The translations under genes were made by a program, and so were the position numbers. The notes under the pieces were generated by a model. It was not told the origin of the DNA, made no database searches, and saw only the letters and a list, made by a program, of their open reading frames with translations. A stretch of 64,000 nt of DNA. Origin: Dryococelus australis. Taxonomy: Eukaryota > Arthropoda > Insecta > Phasmatodea > Phasmatidae. Position 1 is the first letter of the stretch. Every line of letters starts with the position of its first letter. Below, piece by piece: positions 36,730 to 47,560 of this stretch. The stretch spans positions 299,375,466 to 299,439,465 of the forward strand of contig CM057009.1 in NCBI GenBank assembly GCA_029891345.1, in the 5' to 3' direction.

Positions 36730-38373
36730 TTATTCGACATCGTCGTGAGAAACATCATCGGTTATGGGCCACTGGATGATTTTATTCCAGAATTCTCTGT
36801 GTTCATCTGAAATATATGGCATTACCTTCTTCAGATCTGTCTTTTTACTCCTTTTGATAGGTATTTTCCCTTGAGGATAAGCTTTTTGAGTTGGTAACAC
36901 ATCATCAGTTTTTTTTAAAGAACGAACGTATGTAACATTTCAAAACAACCTGACCTTGTGTATTCACTTGATTGTATAGTACCTTTTCAGGCCTCAGAGT
37001 ACACGAAATAATGAAATTTGGATATGAAATAATCTACTCTATCATTTCTTTGAAGACGGCTGGTTTCAATAGAAACTGAGGATTTTTTATAGTGTGCAGG
37101 CCACCAAGTAGAATAAGAAGTGATCATGTCCGTCTTGACAAAATTAACAGTCCGTGGAAGTATTATTTCAGCATTAGCTATAAGTTCACCACATAGCTCC
37201 CGTGGTGTATAGATTCTATCGCACTTCCTTATGGGACGTTTTAAAATACTGAATTTCCGGTCACATGTGTTATATGAGTGACCAAGCAGAGGAAAATACT
37301 GTTGTATAGTTTTGAACTTCCATGTGTCTGTTAAAGCGAGAGAAACTCTGGACAAAGTATGGTACTTATTTTGTCCTGGACAGTAATCCAAAAAAAGATG
37401 CAACTCATCTAGAGTTTCTGGGACAAAGTTTTCGATATAGCGCATCAGGAATGCGGCTTCCTCATCAGTGTCTTTGTGTGCTTCACCTCTGTGGTAAACG
37501 TAATAGTGGCCGACATCGTTTATGGTGTTGAAAATACAAAAGACATTTACTGTCAGTGGCCGCAAATAGAATATGTCCTGGGCAGGTATTTTAGGAAGAC
37601 TGACATTCTGCAAGTAATCAAACACTATGCCTGAAATGTTTTCATTTCCCTTAATTCGTGTTGTTTCATTAAGAGCATTTGTGAATTTTTTTGCTCTCCT
37701 CAGATGTACCAATAGCTAAACCCTTAGCGATTCGTTTCACAATATCGTTCAAATGGGAAATACGTATACGCACTTTTTCTCTTCACAAAAACTACAAGTG
37801 TCGATTCGTGGTCTTCCGAACGTAAGATGAAAATTTTCATTAAAGCATTTATTATAAAACTTATACTTGGTATACGTGCCTGGGTATTTTGCCTTATATA
37901 ATTCATACAGTTTCCTAACAGACAGCTCTGATGGCAAATACGTAATATGTCTTTCAGTAGACGCGTAGTGTGTTTTCTTAACAGAAAATGCGCTTATATG
38001 CTCAGGTATGTTCAAAAGCTCATGCTGCCCTATTTTGTTTGTACAAGGATGTCACGCACGCGTATCACGAGGCGATTTTCCTTCTAAAAGTAACTCCCGA
38101 ACACGTTTGATTCGCTTGGCACTCACACCATGCAGTCTGATAAAGGCCTCCCGAAAAACTTCTACCTTGGTTTCACGAAGGAATACGTGGTATTTAAACA
38201 ATTTAACCCTCAAAGCAGCTTCATCTTTTCTAGGCCGGTGTTTTGCAGCATGCCTCACCTCTATCATGCGTTGTAAATGTAGATATTGTTCGTCTTTGGA
38301 GTGCAACTCTCCGTAAAGAGAATCATGTATAACAAATTTGTCTACGTCGTTAAAATTTTTCAAAGCATTTGTT
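36730..38373 (-). pseudogene. transposase-like protein (GQNK family), main exon
   Basis: A minus-strand gene is readable in pieces. 38363-38052 covers VSAKRIKRVRELL. 38015-37749 covers HISAFSVKKTHYASTERHIT, YLPSELSVRKLYELYK and DTCSFC. 37712-36987 covers LFLDYCPGQNKYHTLS and LLGHSYNTCDRKFSILKR. A C-terminal piece ends DDVSHDDVE with a stop at 36730. The Asp...GQNK and GHS...CDR motifs characterise a large family of animal transposon proteins with a probable RNase H-fold core. One in-frame TGA at about 38050 and at least two frameshifts (about 37740 and 36980) kill it. The acceptor AG lies at 38374-38375. Confidence 0.65.
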
Positions 38374-38613
38374 CTTGCACATTTAACAAATAATAGTGAT
38401 TGTTTTTAGGCCTATGTCATTAATAACAATAATACTTTCAATTACGTCTGAATGGTTGGTTAAAGTTAGTAGGTTAGGCATGTTCGAAGTAACTTATAAT
38501 ACTAGTGTTTAATGCACAGGTTTACCTAATGTACAAAACATACTAAACTGTTGCTGTACTTAATAATATAACATCTTTATTGTCTTTAAAATAATAATGC
38601 TGTACATATTTAC

Positions 38614-38760
38614 CTGCATGGTGAACGAGTTTATGTAGCTAGTTGCCGTTTTCCACTGTATCCTCTGTATTCTTTGCCTTCTAATTTCCATTTCTTAGTT
38701 AAAATGCGGTTGTACATTGCCGGATTTTTCATCCTCTTTCTTGGTTTTACTGGACTATCA
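38614..38760 (-). pseudogene. transposase-like protein, 5' exon
   Basis: The minus strand reads KPRKRMKNPAMYNRIL and then KKWKLEGKEYRGYSGKRQL, the typical basic N-terminus of the same transposon protein family. The exon ends in a good donor (CAG|GTAAAT at 38613). A ~240 bp gap separates it from the main exon, whose plausible acceptor lies at 38374. An in-frame TAA near the exon end (about 38636) is a degenerative mutation. The basic segment probably helps DNA binding or nuclear entry; this is inferred. Confidence 0.5.
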
Positions 38761-39147
38761 TTTATACCACTAGTTTCAGAACATCCACCATTGTACTAAT
38801 TACTTCAATGAACGTGTTACTCACAAACACTATCCAGCATCACAACAGCTACATAACCTCTACTACTTGGTAAGTGACAAAAACAGCTCGTAGCAGTGCT
38901 GCCACTAGTAGAGAGTTAAAAAGTCCCTGAGTTACTGCAATTTGTTGAGTGTTCAAAGGGACCTAAGTCAATGACTTAGGTCCCTTATGACTCTCACTGA
39001 GAAAATTTCATAGCTGGAAAACATGCTTACAATGCTTGCATTAGATACCTTTTAACACTCAAAGGTGTGTAGACCCTCAGAAATATAATATCTGCATTTA
39101 ATTCATTTTGTGAAAAAAGGGACTTAGGTCCCTTTTAACAATCACCC

Positions 39148-40362
39148 GTTCAAATGTACACACTGATGATTGACACTCTAGCTGGGGTCGTGGTTATCAA
39201 GCGAGTGGAGGTTTCTATGTAAACATGCATTTTTCTCTAGGAAAATCAATAAATATTCGAGTTATTTGGCCGAAATTATTTAAATAATTATTTCGGTTTA
39301 CGGGTTTTTTATTAGTTAGAAAAAAAGGGGGGAATTGATACATCTGCCTATGCACAGGGTAACAAAATGACGAACCGATATATTTAAGAAAATTTTACTA
39401 AATTTTGTTTTATTTCATGAGGACACTCTTAACCGATGTAATTATTTAAAAAAAACAAATTGGCAAGCTTATACTTTAATTAATTTATAATTTTTTACCA
39501 AAATATTTTAATTAAAATTATTTCATTTATAAATTTAGGGATGATACGGGACGAACATCCAACATGGAACCGAGCCCTCACTCTAACGGCTACCAATATG
39601 GCGGACGGCATATGCCAATATGGCCGCTACCAGCACATGTGATTTCATGGCGGACATCTCCGACTCCGATATGCCGGATGAGCATTGCCACCGAAGGAAC
39701 TATATATAACTTCTCCGGAGGCGGCACTGCTCCATACTCACCAAAAAACCTCATTGGCTTTCAAGACCTCGCTGTTAAGGGCCGCCTAAATATTTTCACT
39801 TTACTTCACTTCCTCTCATTCTGCACTCTAAAGACATGCAGCAATTCTGCAGCACTCGAAATTTCGTTGCGTTTGGCCAACACTGGGACTTATGAAGAGA
39901 TACGAGATTCTGACATTCCACAGACTTTTACTGTCTTCATATGTACATCACGTCGCAGACTTTATAAAATGACGCACCTATACTTGTTACCGTTTAACAG
40001 AGCGGTACTATCGAAATAGCTTTAAGGGCGGTCTCTAGAAATGAGATCAGCACTAAATTATGGCGGGAAAATTAACATTTTCACTTCCGTCATAAAAGAT
40101 AACTTTGCATTAAAGTTATTCGGATCTTAAATTAAGAGCCCCGTAACAGATATTCCTAATTTTCTCATTGTTTTTCACTTCTCTTCAGTAGGTTATTTAA
40201 TAAAACATAACTGTTTTGGTTCATTCTAACATCCCTGAAAGTTAGAGTTTTAAATTTCTTTGCATGCGGTATAACTATGGCTTGCACTATAAGAGTGGAC
40301 ACATTAAGCGTTATGTTGTTATGGCCTAATCAAATAACCATAAGTCGGAAAGTTATAAGGAT
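39148..40362. other. AT-rich non-coding sequence
   Basis: A 151-codon plus frame (39564-40019) lies in a CCAATATGGC-type repeat fragment and has no recognisable motif. I treat it as non-coding. Confidence 0.4.
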
Positions 40363-40715
40363 GTACATTTTGGCGTGATTGAGAATAAGGGTGAAACCAT
40401 TACATTTCAATTGAATTGTAGTCGTTTACGGAAACTGTCTAAAAGTGCGGCCTCCCACTTCAATACAAACTCTACAACGACGTGCGATAGCAGGGTCGTA
40501 CATGTTAAAAGACCCCTACGGGCATGCGCTATAGAGAGTAAACAGCTGAAAGCACTCCAGCCAGCGTCGAGTTCTTCCTCCGATTCAATTGAAGTCTCGT
40601 GCACCAGGCTCTTCAATTGCTCCCACACAAATGAGTCAAGTACGGTGAGGTCCAGACAACAATTAAATTGAAATGTAGTGGTTCCAGTCTCATTTTCAAC
40701 CACGCCAAAGTGTAC
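40363..40715 (-). mobile_element. 353 bp deletion derivative of an IS630/DUF4817-type transposon
   Basis: Terminal inverted repeats of about 55-60 bp begin GTACATTTTGGCGTG on the left and GTACACTTTGGCGTG on the right (complement). Both run on to ACATTTCAATT(G/T)AATTGT. Between them, on the minus strand, the last part of a transposase is still readable: LDSFVWEQLKS and SIESEEELDA at about 40655-40563, then RRCRVCIEVGGRTFRQ at about 40500-40430. The element thus lost most of its gene but kept both ends and the C-terminus. Confidence 0.7.
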
Positions 40716-40810
40716 CTCAATCAATTCTCGACATATGGTTATTAAATAAAACGTATCAGTTTTTTATTTCATAATATGCCTAGAAGTTTTAGTATTGAAT
40801 TTAGTTACCT

Positions 40811-41046
40811 GGTATTCATTGTAAAGTAAGCACTTTTCAAAGCCCTCTCATTTGGAATAATATTCGATAAATATATTCTATTTTAACCTTAGACATTAAA
40901 TTCCGAGCGCGGAGAAATATGCACACTGTGTTTATTATTTAAGTGGAAGTATTTATTTTAAAAAGTGGTGGAAGGGTAATCAATGGCTGAAAGGAAAAAG
41001 TAACTAGTGCCTCAAAAGCGCTTGATTTACCTTGAACAGCCTATAC
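40811..41046. mobile_element. MITE, short subfamily (copy 3)
   Basis: The left end is degenerate (TTCATTGTAAAGTAAGCACT) and the right end reads GATTTACCTTGAACAGCCTATA. The interior matches copy 1 (GCACACTGTGTTTATTA, AAAAAGTGGTGGAAGG). Its edges also match the reverse complement of the 55.4 kb copy (CCTCTCATTTGGAATAATA; AAGTAACTAGTGCCTCAAAA). Confidence 0.7.
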
Positions 41047-42049
41047 ATATGATAACTAATATAGCTTTACAGACTCAGAAAATAATTATCATTATGATTT
41101 CCATTAATAACTTCCCCTCTTTGTCAAATATTGGACTTACACTCAAAATTTGTTGTTGAGTAATTCGAATTTATAGTGAATATAAATTTCCAGTGGCGTC
41201 TTTAATGTATGCACTTTATAGTTAGAAGCACTTTAAGATGAAATTATTTAAAAGAAGTATTAGTGTGTACACGAAAACATACATAATTTTTTTTGTTTGT
41301 TTTCAAGAAATGGTTGACTATTTAAAAAAAAATGCTGGGATTCAAGGATTGCTGACTGTAAATAATACATAGATAGCAGTGGCGTGTGAGATATGTTGCA
41401 AGGCATGCTGTGTTTTGCTCTGTGCTATACTTAATCGTTTGTTAGTTTACACATCGGCCACTTAAGCATAGTAGTGCAATTGACGTCACATCACGGGTGC
41501 AATGGGTGCCTCACCGCTCGCTCGTGAGTGGCCGCAGTACATTCAGATTCTCCCGGTTTCTCTCTGGTTACTGGTTCCTGCCGCGTGCGCCGAGTGTGTA
41601 CAGCATTGAGCAAACACCAGCTTACCTTCCAACACTTCACACACAACTGATAGATATGGGTTCTATAATTTATAAAACTTCTCACCTCTATTTTAAAATT
41701 AATAACAAGAGGTTTCAAATATGTCCTAGTATCCGTTAAATGACTGCTAACCGCATTACAACAATGGTACATTTGCTGGAGAATAAAAATAAATGCTCCA
41801 AAAACAACTGCTCTAACTTAATGATCACAAAGAAATGCACCTAATACTACAGGTATCTTAGAAATTTTAATTCCAATATTTCAAATTTAATACACGAGAA
41901 GAATGAAGTAGCCGATTTTGGCTCTTCGGTACCTGGGACCGGCGCTCGGAGCTGTTCATGCTCTGTCATTTCGATCTCCAGGTGGGCATTTTTCCCTAAA
42001 AATGTTTCTGTATTCCCTAAAATCGACTTGTGCGTGTCTCCGATTATCA
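41047..42049. other. non-coding sequence
   Basis: AT-rich, with a modest GC-richer patch at 41470-41630. No motif was recognised. Confidence 0.4.
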
Positions 42050-42362
42050 TGGATGAGTACACATTTTCGGGATTCACGCACATGATCCTTGTGTAAGGTA
42101 CAGCTGAAGGTAACTGAAGAGCAGCTCATCGGCTGTATCAAGAGCGTAATCCACAATGTGGACCTCATCGCATACACTTTCTGCTACAGTTACGCAAGAG
42201 CTCAGAGAACAAGGTACCTTCACCGCCAACAGGAGTGGCCGTGGTGCTCCAAAGAGATGCCACACTCACAATTTGGAAGATGTTATATTGCATCAGGTTG
42301 AAAAGAGCCCGTCAACGAGTACGCGAACAATTGCGCGTGCAATAGGGCTCGAGGCAGGGTAG
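42050..42362 (+). pseudogene. IS630/DUF4817-type transposase, N-terminal fragment
   Basis: The frame at 42156-42362 ends NRSGRGAPKRCHTHNLEDVI and VEKSPSTSTRTIARAIGLEA. This is the typical linker plus second helix-turn-helix of this family (G-R-G/P-x-x-R ... P-S/R-T-S-T-R-x-x-A-R-x-x-G). Upstream, in other frames, EYTFSGFTHMILV and the following residues resemble the DUF4817-like N-terminal helix-turn-helix. The catalytic domain is missing, so this is a broken fragment. It is separate from the element starting at 42615. Confidence 0.6.
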
Positions 42363-42614
42363 ACGTCGCGTGCCATGAGGTGATTGTCTGAAGTAATGTA
42401 TTGCCTACCCGGTTGCATACCAATACAGGCACATCTGAGACACTGCTTTTTCCCTCAGCAGACGTGGACGAATGATACACTGGATTTGAAATGGTTGTAG
42501 CACGGAAATGGTACGTTTCTGGCGTGGGTTCCTGTTCAAAAGATAGTCTACTCTGTCCCATCTACAAGTCCTAGGAGTTTGTAAGGAGAACGTACGAGAA
42601 CCTGTATGTATATA

Positions 42615-42960
42615 GGTTGTCCCATACCTACCATTCCAGCCCTTTATCTCGAAAACGGTGAATCCAATATTTATCTGGTAAAATGCTTTGCAAGCAAACC
42701 TTAAAGGACGAAATGAACGGTGAACACTACAGTATATAGAATCTGCAGTGAACTAAAGGAAACGAAGGTTACTTACAAATTTCAAATATGAAGGTAGTAC
42801 AAAATTAGTATCGTTGAAAATAGCTTGTGAAACTTAACATCTATTGTCTGGAAATTTTTATGGTATATTTCACAATTTCGAAAATATCTAAATATTCTCT
42901 GCCTGGCACACTATACATCGCATCGTGCCACACTACCCCAGCCCAAACGAGGCAAGCGGG
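42615..42960 (+). repeat. left long terminal inverted repeat
   Basis: Aligns with the reverse complement of 44417-44764 over almost its whole length with small indels. Confidence 0.75.
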
Positions 42961-43103
42961 AATGGTTAATGCTAGATAGCAATTTTTCCACTATCCCTCT
43001 GTTTGTGCTATACTTCATGTCGAATAAGAGGCATTTTGGTGGTTCTTACACCGTGAAATGTTTCTAGCATGGTTTTCACTTTGTTTCTGTTATTCGTGCA
43101 GTA

Positions 43104-44170
43104 ATGTTGTATTCAAATGAAGAGGCATGATTATGGAGCTCGGTAAATGTCGCCAAAATTACCGACAAGCAGAGCGCGTTTATGCATGGTGGTATCAAGA
43201 TAGCTGACGACGGTCACGGCATGTTTCTCAGCGATTGGAGGCACGGATTCGCAATAATGGCCAGGTTCAAACGACCCGAAATCTTAACAAACAAGTTGGA
43301 AGACGTGTTAGAGACGATAGAAGTGCATATATTTTGTTGCTATAAAACTAGACCCACTAGAATAGTATTGGATTTCGGGATGAGAAGAAGTACCATCTGG
43401 AGAATCCTACACGACAGTGGTTTACATCCCTGCCACATTCATGTCCATCAGGCATTAAGCAAAGGTGATTTTCAGACAAGAATATCTTTATGCAACTAGG
43501 TTTTAAATCAAAATCTGGACTTCCCGACTATTGTACTGTGGACAGATGAGGCCACTTTCAAATCTAATGGATATGTAATATCCACAATGCTCACTATTGG
43601 TAAGCAGAAAACCCTCATTGGTTATGTCAGCATGACAACCAGCTGATTTGGAGACTAAATACCTGGTGTGGACTAATCCTTTATCAAGTTATCGGACCTT
43701 AATTTTTTGACGAACAATTATGGTGAGCGATACTCTGAATTTCTGCGAGATGGTAGAAGATGCTCCACTAGCAACACGGTTGTTAATGTGGCTGCAACAA
43801 GATGGACGCCCAGCCCATTTTACTTGGTGGCAAGGCGTACTTTAAATCAGAGTTTTCCTGGTCGATGTATTGAAAGAGGAGAGGGGGGCTGTGATGTTGC
43901 CACCACGGTTGCCAGTCTTAACCCGCTTTGATTATTATGTTTGGGGATGCATTAGAGACACAGTGTATAACCAATGCCCTATAATGAGAGAGGAAATGAA
44001 AGACAGAATTAGAGTAGCATGCCGGTAGCTGCCAGCTGCAGAGAGACTTCGGGGTACACAAAGTGCAAGAAGATGGGCTCTGATGAGCTTAGAACAGGGC
44101 GGAAGACATTTCGAACACCTATCACAGCGAAAAGCAAACAAGCAAATAATTTCCATTGTAATAATTTGTA
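43104..44170 (+). pseudogene. IS630/DUF4817-type DDE transposase, inactivated
   Basis: Starting near ATGTTGTATTCAAATGAAGA (43104), the parts read in order, with frameshifts. They are a helix-turn-helix region (RRSTIWRILHDSGLHPCHIH, 43385-43445), LWTDEATF (first catalytic Asp, codon 43545), QQDGRPAHF (second Asp, 43801), LTRFDYYVWG (third acidic residue, Asp codon 43930), and the C-terminal EQGGRHFEHLSQRKANK (about 44090). The spacing between the second and third acidic residues is about 42 residues across a frameshift. The enzyme would cut and paste the element through its TIRs. An early frameshift near 43130 and several stops make it inactive. Confidence 0.75.
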
Positions 44171-44416
44171 AATAAAACATTATTTCTAATCAATTTTAGT
44201 ACTGCCAAATTGCACAAATTGTGTATATTCAAACTGTAACTGTAAGCAAAAGTTTGTTTCCCTGCTAGGGCTACAGCATTAAAAAGGTTTTTTTATGTAC
44301 ATCATCTCGTAAGTGCCAGGATAATGTTTTATATCATTGAATCTGAAAAGACTTATTCAATATGATGAATGGCTCAAACAGAGGGGAAATGCAAGTACTG
44401 CTATATAGCATCAACA

Positions 44417-44764
44417 GCTCGCGTTCGCCTTGTTTGTGCTGGCATGGTACGGCACAATGTGATATAGGCTGTGCCAAACAGAGAATATTTAGATATTTTC
44501 AAAACGATGAAACATATCATAAAACATTCCAGACAAAAGATATTTAGTTTCGTGAGCTCTATTCAACGATACTACTTTTGTACCGCCTTTCTATTTGTAG
44601 TTCTGAAGTTACTTTAGTTTCATTTAGTTTACTGCAGATTATAAACACTTTAGTGTTCACCATTCAATCCATCCTTAAGGGTTTGCCTACAAAGCATTTT
44701 CGAGAAAAAGCTTTGATGCACACTTTTCGAGAAAAAGGTCTAGTATTGTAGATCTGGGACATCC
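44417..44764 (-). repeat. right long terminal inverted repeat
   Basis: Reverse complement of 42615-42960. A short extra TTTTCGAGAAAAAG duplication (about 44697 and 44723) lies near its outer end. Confidence 0.75.
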
Positions 44765-46690
44765 ATGTGTTTGATGACGGAATCTAACCACTCAAGTACG
44801 ACGCAACGCGACTACGTGAAGTGAAAGAACTTTTCCCGTTTTTGGTTTAAAATATCTTCTGCCTGAACGTACTATTACTACCTTTTTACCAACTTGGTTT
44901 GTGAAAACTTGAAGAGTGGCGTAGAAGTTTGTTACGACAAACTTTGGTTACCGACACGGAAGCCCACTAGGACATCGGACATAATTTCGCCGCTTGGAGC
45001 CTGTTTTGTTACTGAATTTTTTTGCTGTGGCGCCTGATTTTCCACTGTCTAGATGACGCTATGATCTGTGGCAACGGCGCATGACCTCACCACTCCTGTG
45101 ACATCACCAGGGAGGCGGCGCAGGAGTAGCAATATGCTGTTCATTTGTTTGCTAAATTGGTAGCTGATGGCGCTAATTTTTTCCTTGTAATTGTGACGTA
45201 TATGTTGGCGATTGGCTGTTCCCCCATCGCCCCTTGAACATTTCCTTTTTTGGTAATAAATTCAGCCATTGGCTGATCATTAATTAATACCCTCTAGGGT
45301 GAATTAAACAAATTCCGTTAGATATATTGGGAGCGGAGTTGTCTCGAGGTTAGACAGCAACATCGAGAGGGCTTAGGAATGACAAGATAAGTATGGAACT
45401 ATTTGTCATGCCGACCCTTATGGCGAGACATATTTTGATATCGTAATAGGCAGAACGTAGGGGGCCATGATGCCCTAAAACAACCTATTTAAATCTCAAT
45501 AAAATGCTTTGTTTAATCCTCGGCAAATCTGAATGTAAATGTAAAATATTTGTAAAAGATTTTTTATGAGATGCCGAATTTTTAATTAAATGTGAATCAA
45601 CAAGTAGCAACATTATGGACAATCTGGGGAAAATGCCCATAAGTTTTGTATACGAGATAAACCAAGAGAGTGGTTTAGAGTTTTCCCTGAATTCTGTAAA
45701 ATAATCCTTAAAAGTGAATGCTAGGGATCCGGAGAGAATATTGTAATTTTGCAACCTCCCCAGTTAAAATCTGTAGGTGTCATTTCTGGACTTTTCCCGA
45801 TGAAATTGATTAAATTTAGGAAAATAAAATGGAAATTTTCCAATTGTGGATAAGCCACAAAAGCATTTTAGAATAGAGAAATATGTGAAACATTTCTCAT
45901 TGTTTTGGAGAAAACATGTTAATTAATATATATATTTTGCCATTTAATGGCATTTGGTAACTAGAATATGACCGGAAAATTATATGTAACCTTCAGTATG
46001 AACTATAATATGCCACATAATTGTCTTGCATTTTCTATGGCTTTAGATAAAATTGTATATTGCCTGAAAATACATTGCAACATTCGATATAAAAAATTGG
46101 CAACTTTTAAGACTGTAAACACAGAATTTTAAATGTTATAATTGGAGATTGTAAAATTCACATTTGTGAAAGATATTGGCGGCAATAAAAATTAGCATTT
46201 ATTTAAAAAATATGTCTGAAAAAATTAACAAAATCAAAACACAGTATCAGAAGTCATGTGTATTGCCTTTCAACTCATAGTCTGCAGAATTTTTCCTACT
46301 TTAGTGTTCTTCCATGTTTTATTCAGTTTGCCTTAACAAGGGTTGTTTTCACCTAGGTGATTGTGTTTTTGTTGGATGGTGTTTTCATACTGCTTTGCCG
46401 CATCCTAGGCTCTAGGGTGTAGCAGAAAAAATATTTATATACATACAAGGTCTGTATTATTATGTAGATCGTTGTGATTGACAAGAATATGTAAAATAGC
46501 GTGTAATAATTCATTGTATTCCAGTTAAAAGAGGAGTTGCAGTAGCGATACCTTAGATATTCAAAGCTAAATGCGACTCTAAAGTGATTAACTGCAAAAT
46601 GACAGTTCGGGACATAAAAAATTTAAATACCATTGTATCGTGGCAACAGCGTCAATCAGAGTTCAGGACCCCACTAGGGAAGGCCCATAA
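44765..46690. other. non-coding sequence
   Basis: No gene was recognised. The stretch is AT-rich with a slightly GC-richer part at 44980-45200. Confidence 0.4.
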
Positions 46691-47240
46691 GCCGATAGGT
46701 CCACGAGCAGCTTCTGTGGCCGAGAGGCTAAGGTCTGGTCTGCACCAACCCTTCCTGTTCCGCCCCACGTACTACGACAGTCGAGGACGGCCGCTATTTT
46801 GGCAAGGAGGATACTGTTATGAACACGGCCTGGGCGGCTGAGAAGAGCCGCTCAACACAGTGGCAGAAGGGAGAAATCGAGATCGCAGTCAGAGTATTTA
46901 AACGCTGAGGAAGCACGGCCAGAGGTGGCCATTGCTGTCCGTCATCCACGAGCACCGGCTGCGGAGCCATCGCCATCCAGCGGGACGATCGACGCCGACT
47001 ACCATTGGCCTTCCCAGAGACGTGGGCCTGACCGATCCGAGAAAGAGTTGAATTGGCAGTGGCGCGTCAAAGCGATTAGCTATGGACAAATATTTATATT
47101 TAAAAGAGCAGAGCTTTCCCCAGTAGCTGCTATATAGGGCCTCACACTGGCCCTCGGAGGAGTGTGAACATAGTTGATTAGTTGTAGGGCACAAAAAACC
47201 CCTCCCGCCTGGTAATTAGGTGGGAAGTTGGCAACCACAT
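46690..47240 (+). repeat. GC-rich block, possibly a solo LTR
   Basis: A sharply GC-rich stretch sits within AT-rich DNA. From TGTTATGAACACGGCCTGG (46815) it includes a TATA-like GTATTTAAACGC (about 46893). The composition and TG start are LTR-like, but no second copy, end or target duplication was found. Open frames on both strands here lack motifs. Confidence 0.25.
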
Positions 47241-47386
47241 CTCGCTCCTTTCGGAATGTGGTACTACCGATCCCCTATAAACCAGTTCCCCTCTCCTAAA
47301 TATTGTATAATTTTGATACGATAAATCATTTTTTGCATACTGATGGTTTGTATTACTAATCGTTAACCAACCAACCAAAGATACGT

Positions 47387-47560
47387 AAAATGTTTTCATA
47401 AATACTACTATAAAGATAGCTTAGAAAATTACATTGGGCCTAAAAAAACTTTCATAATGAAGTGTTTTAATTGATTTATTGTATGAATGCACGAATTCCC
47501 GTTGCCACTAATGAAGTAACATGCTTCGTACACGAAAACTGATAGTAATATCGTGTGAAG
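47387..47560 (+). repeat. diverged direct duplication, copy A
   Basis: Aligns with 49045-49215 in the same direction: ACGTAAAATG/AAGTTTT, TTGGGCCTAAA, AAGTGTTTTAATTGATT, and ACATGCTTCGTACACGAAAA versus ACATGCTTCATACACGAAAA. Confidence 0.7.

Larger units (their letters stand above)
36339..39147 (-). mobile_element. DNA transposon with TIRs and subterminal repeats, inactive
   Basis: The ends are inverted repeats of about 40 bp: GGGCGATTGTTAAAAGGGAT at 36339 and the complement of GGGTGATTGTTAAAAGGGAC at 39147. A second, inner pair of inverted repeats lies at 36527-36556 and 38938-38970 (GTTGAGTGTTCAAAGGGACC-type). The word GACTTAGGTCCCTT and its complement recur at both ends (for example 38957-38990 and 39121). 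A minus-strand transposase-like gene fills the interior. No clear target duplication was found. The superfamily name is uncertain. Confidence 0.75.
42615..44764 (+). mobile_element. IS630/DUF4817-type DNA transposon with ~345 bp TIRs
   Basis: The two ends are long inverted repeats, 42615-42960 and 44417-44764. Matching blocks include GGWTGTCCCA at the tips, TCTCGAAAA, AATGCTTTG, GGTGAACACTA, AATCTGCAGT, GTAGTATCGTTGAA, and GAAAATATCTAAATATTCTC. A broken transposase gene on the plus strand lies between them (43104-44170). Such long TIRs are unusual for the compact Tc1/IS630-type elements. Some divergence between the arms shows it is not recent. Confidence 0.75.

Noticed and set aside
39564-40019. 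151-codon plus-strand open frame
   Set aside because: No recognisable motif, no splice context, and its start lies in CCAATATGGC-type repeat sequence.
46720-46760. tRNA-Ser-like start (GTGGCCGAGAGGCTAAGG)
   Set aside because: Only an A-box-like stretch is present; there is no B box at the proper distance.
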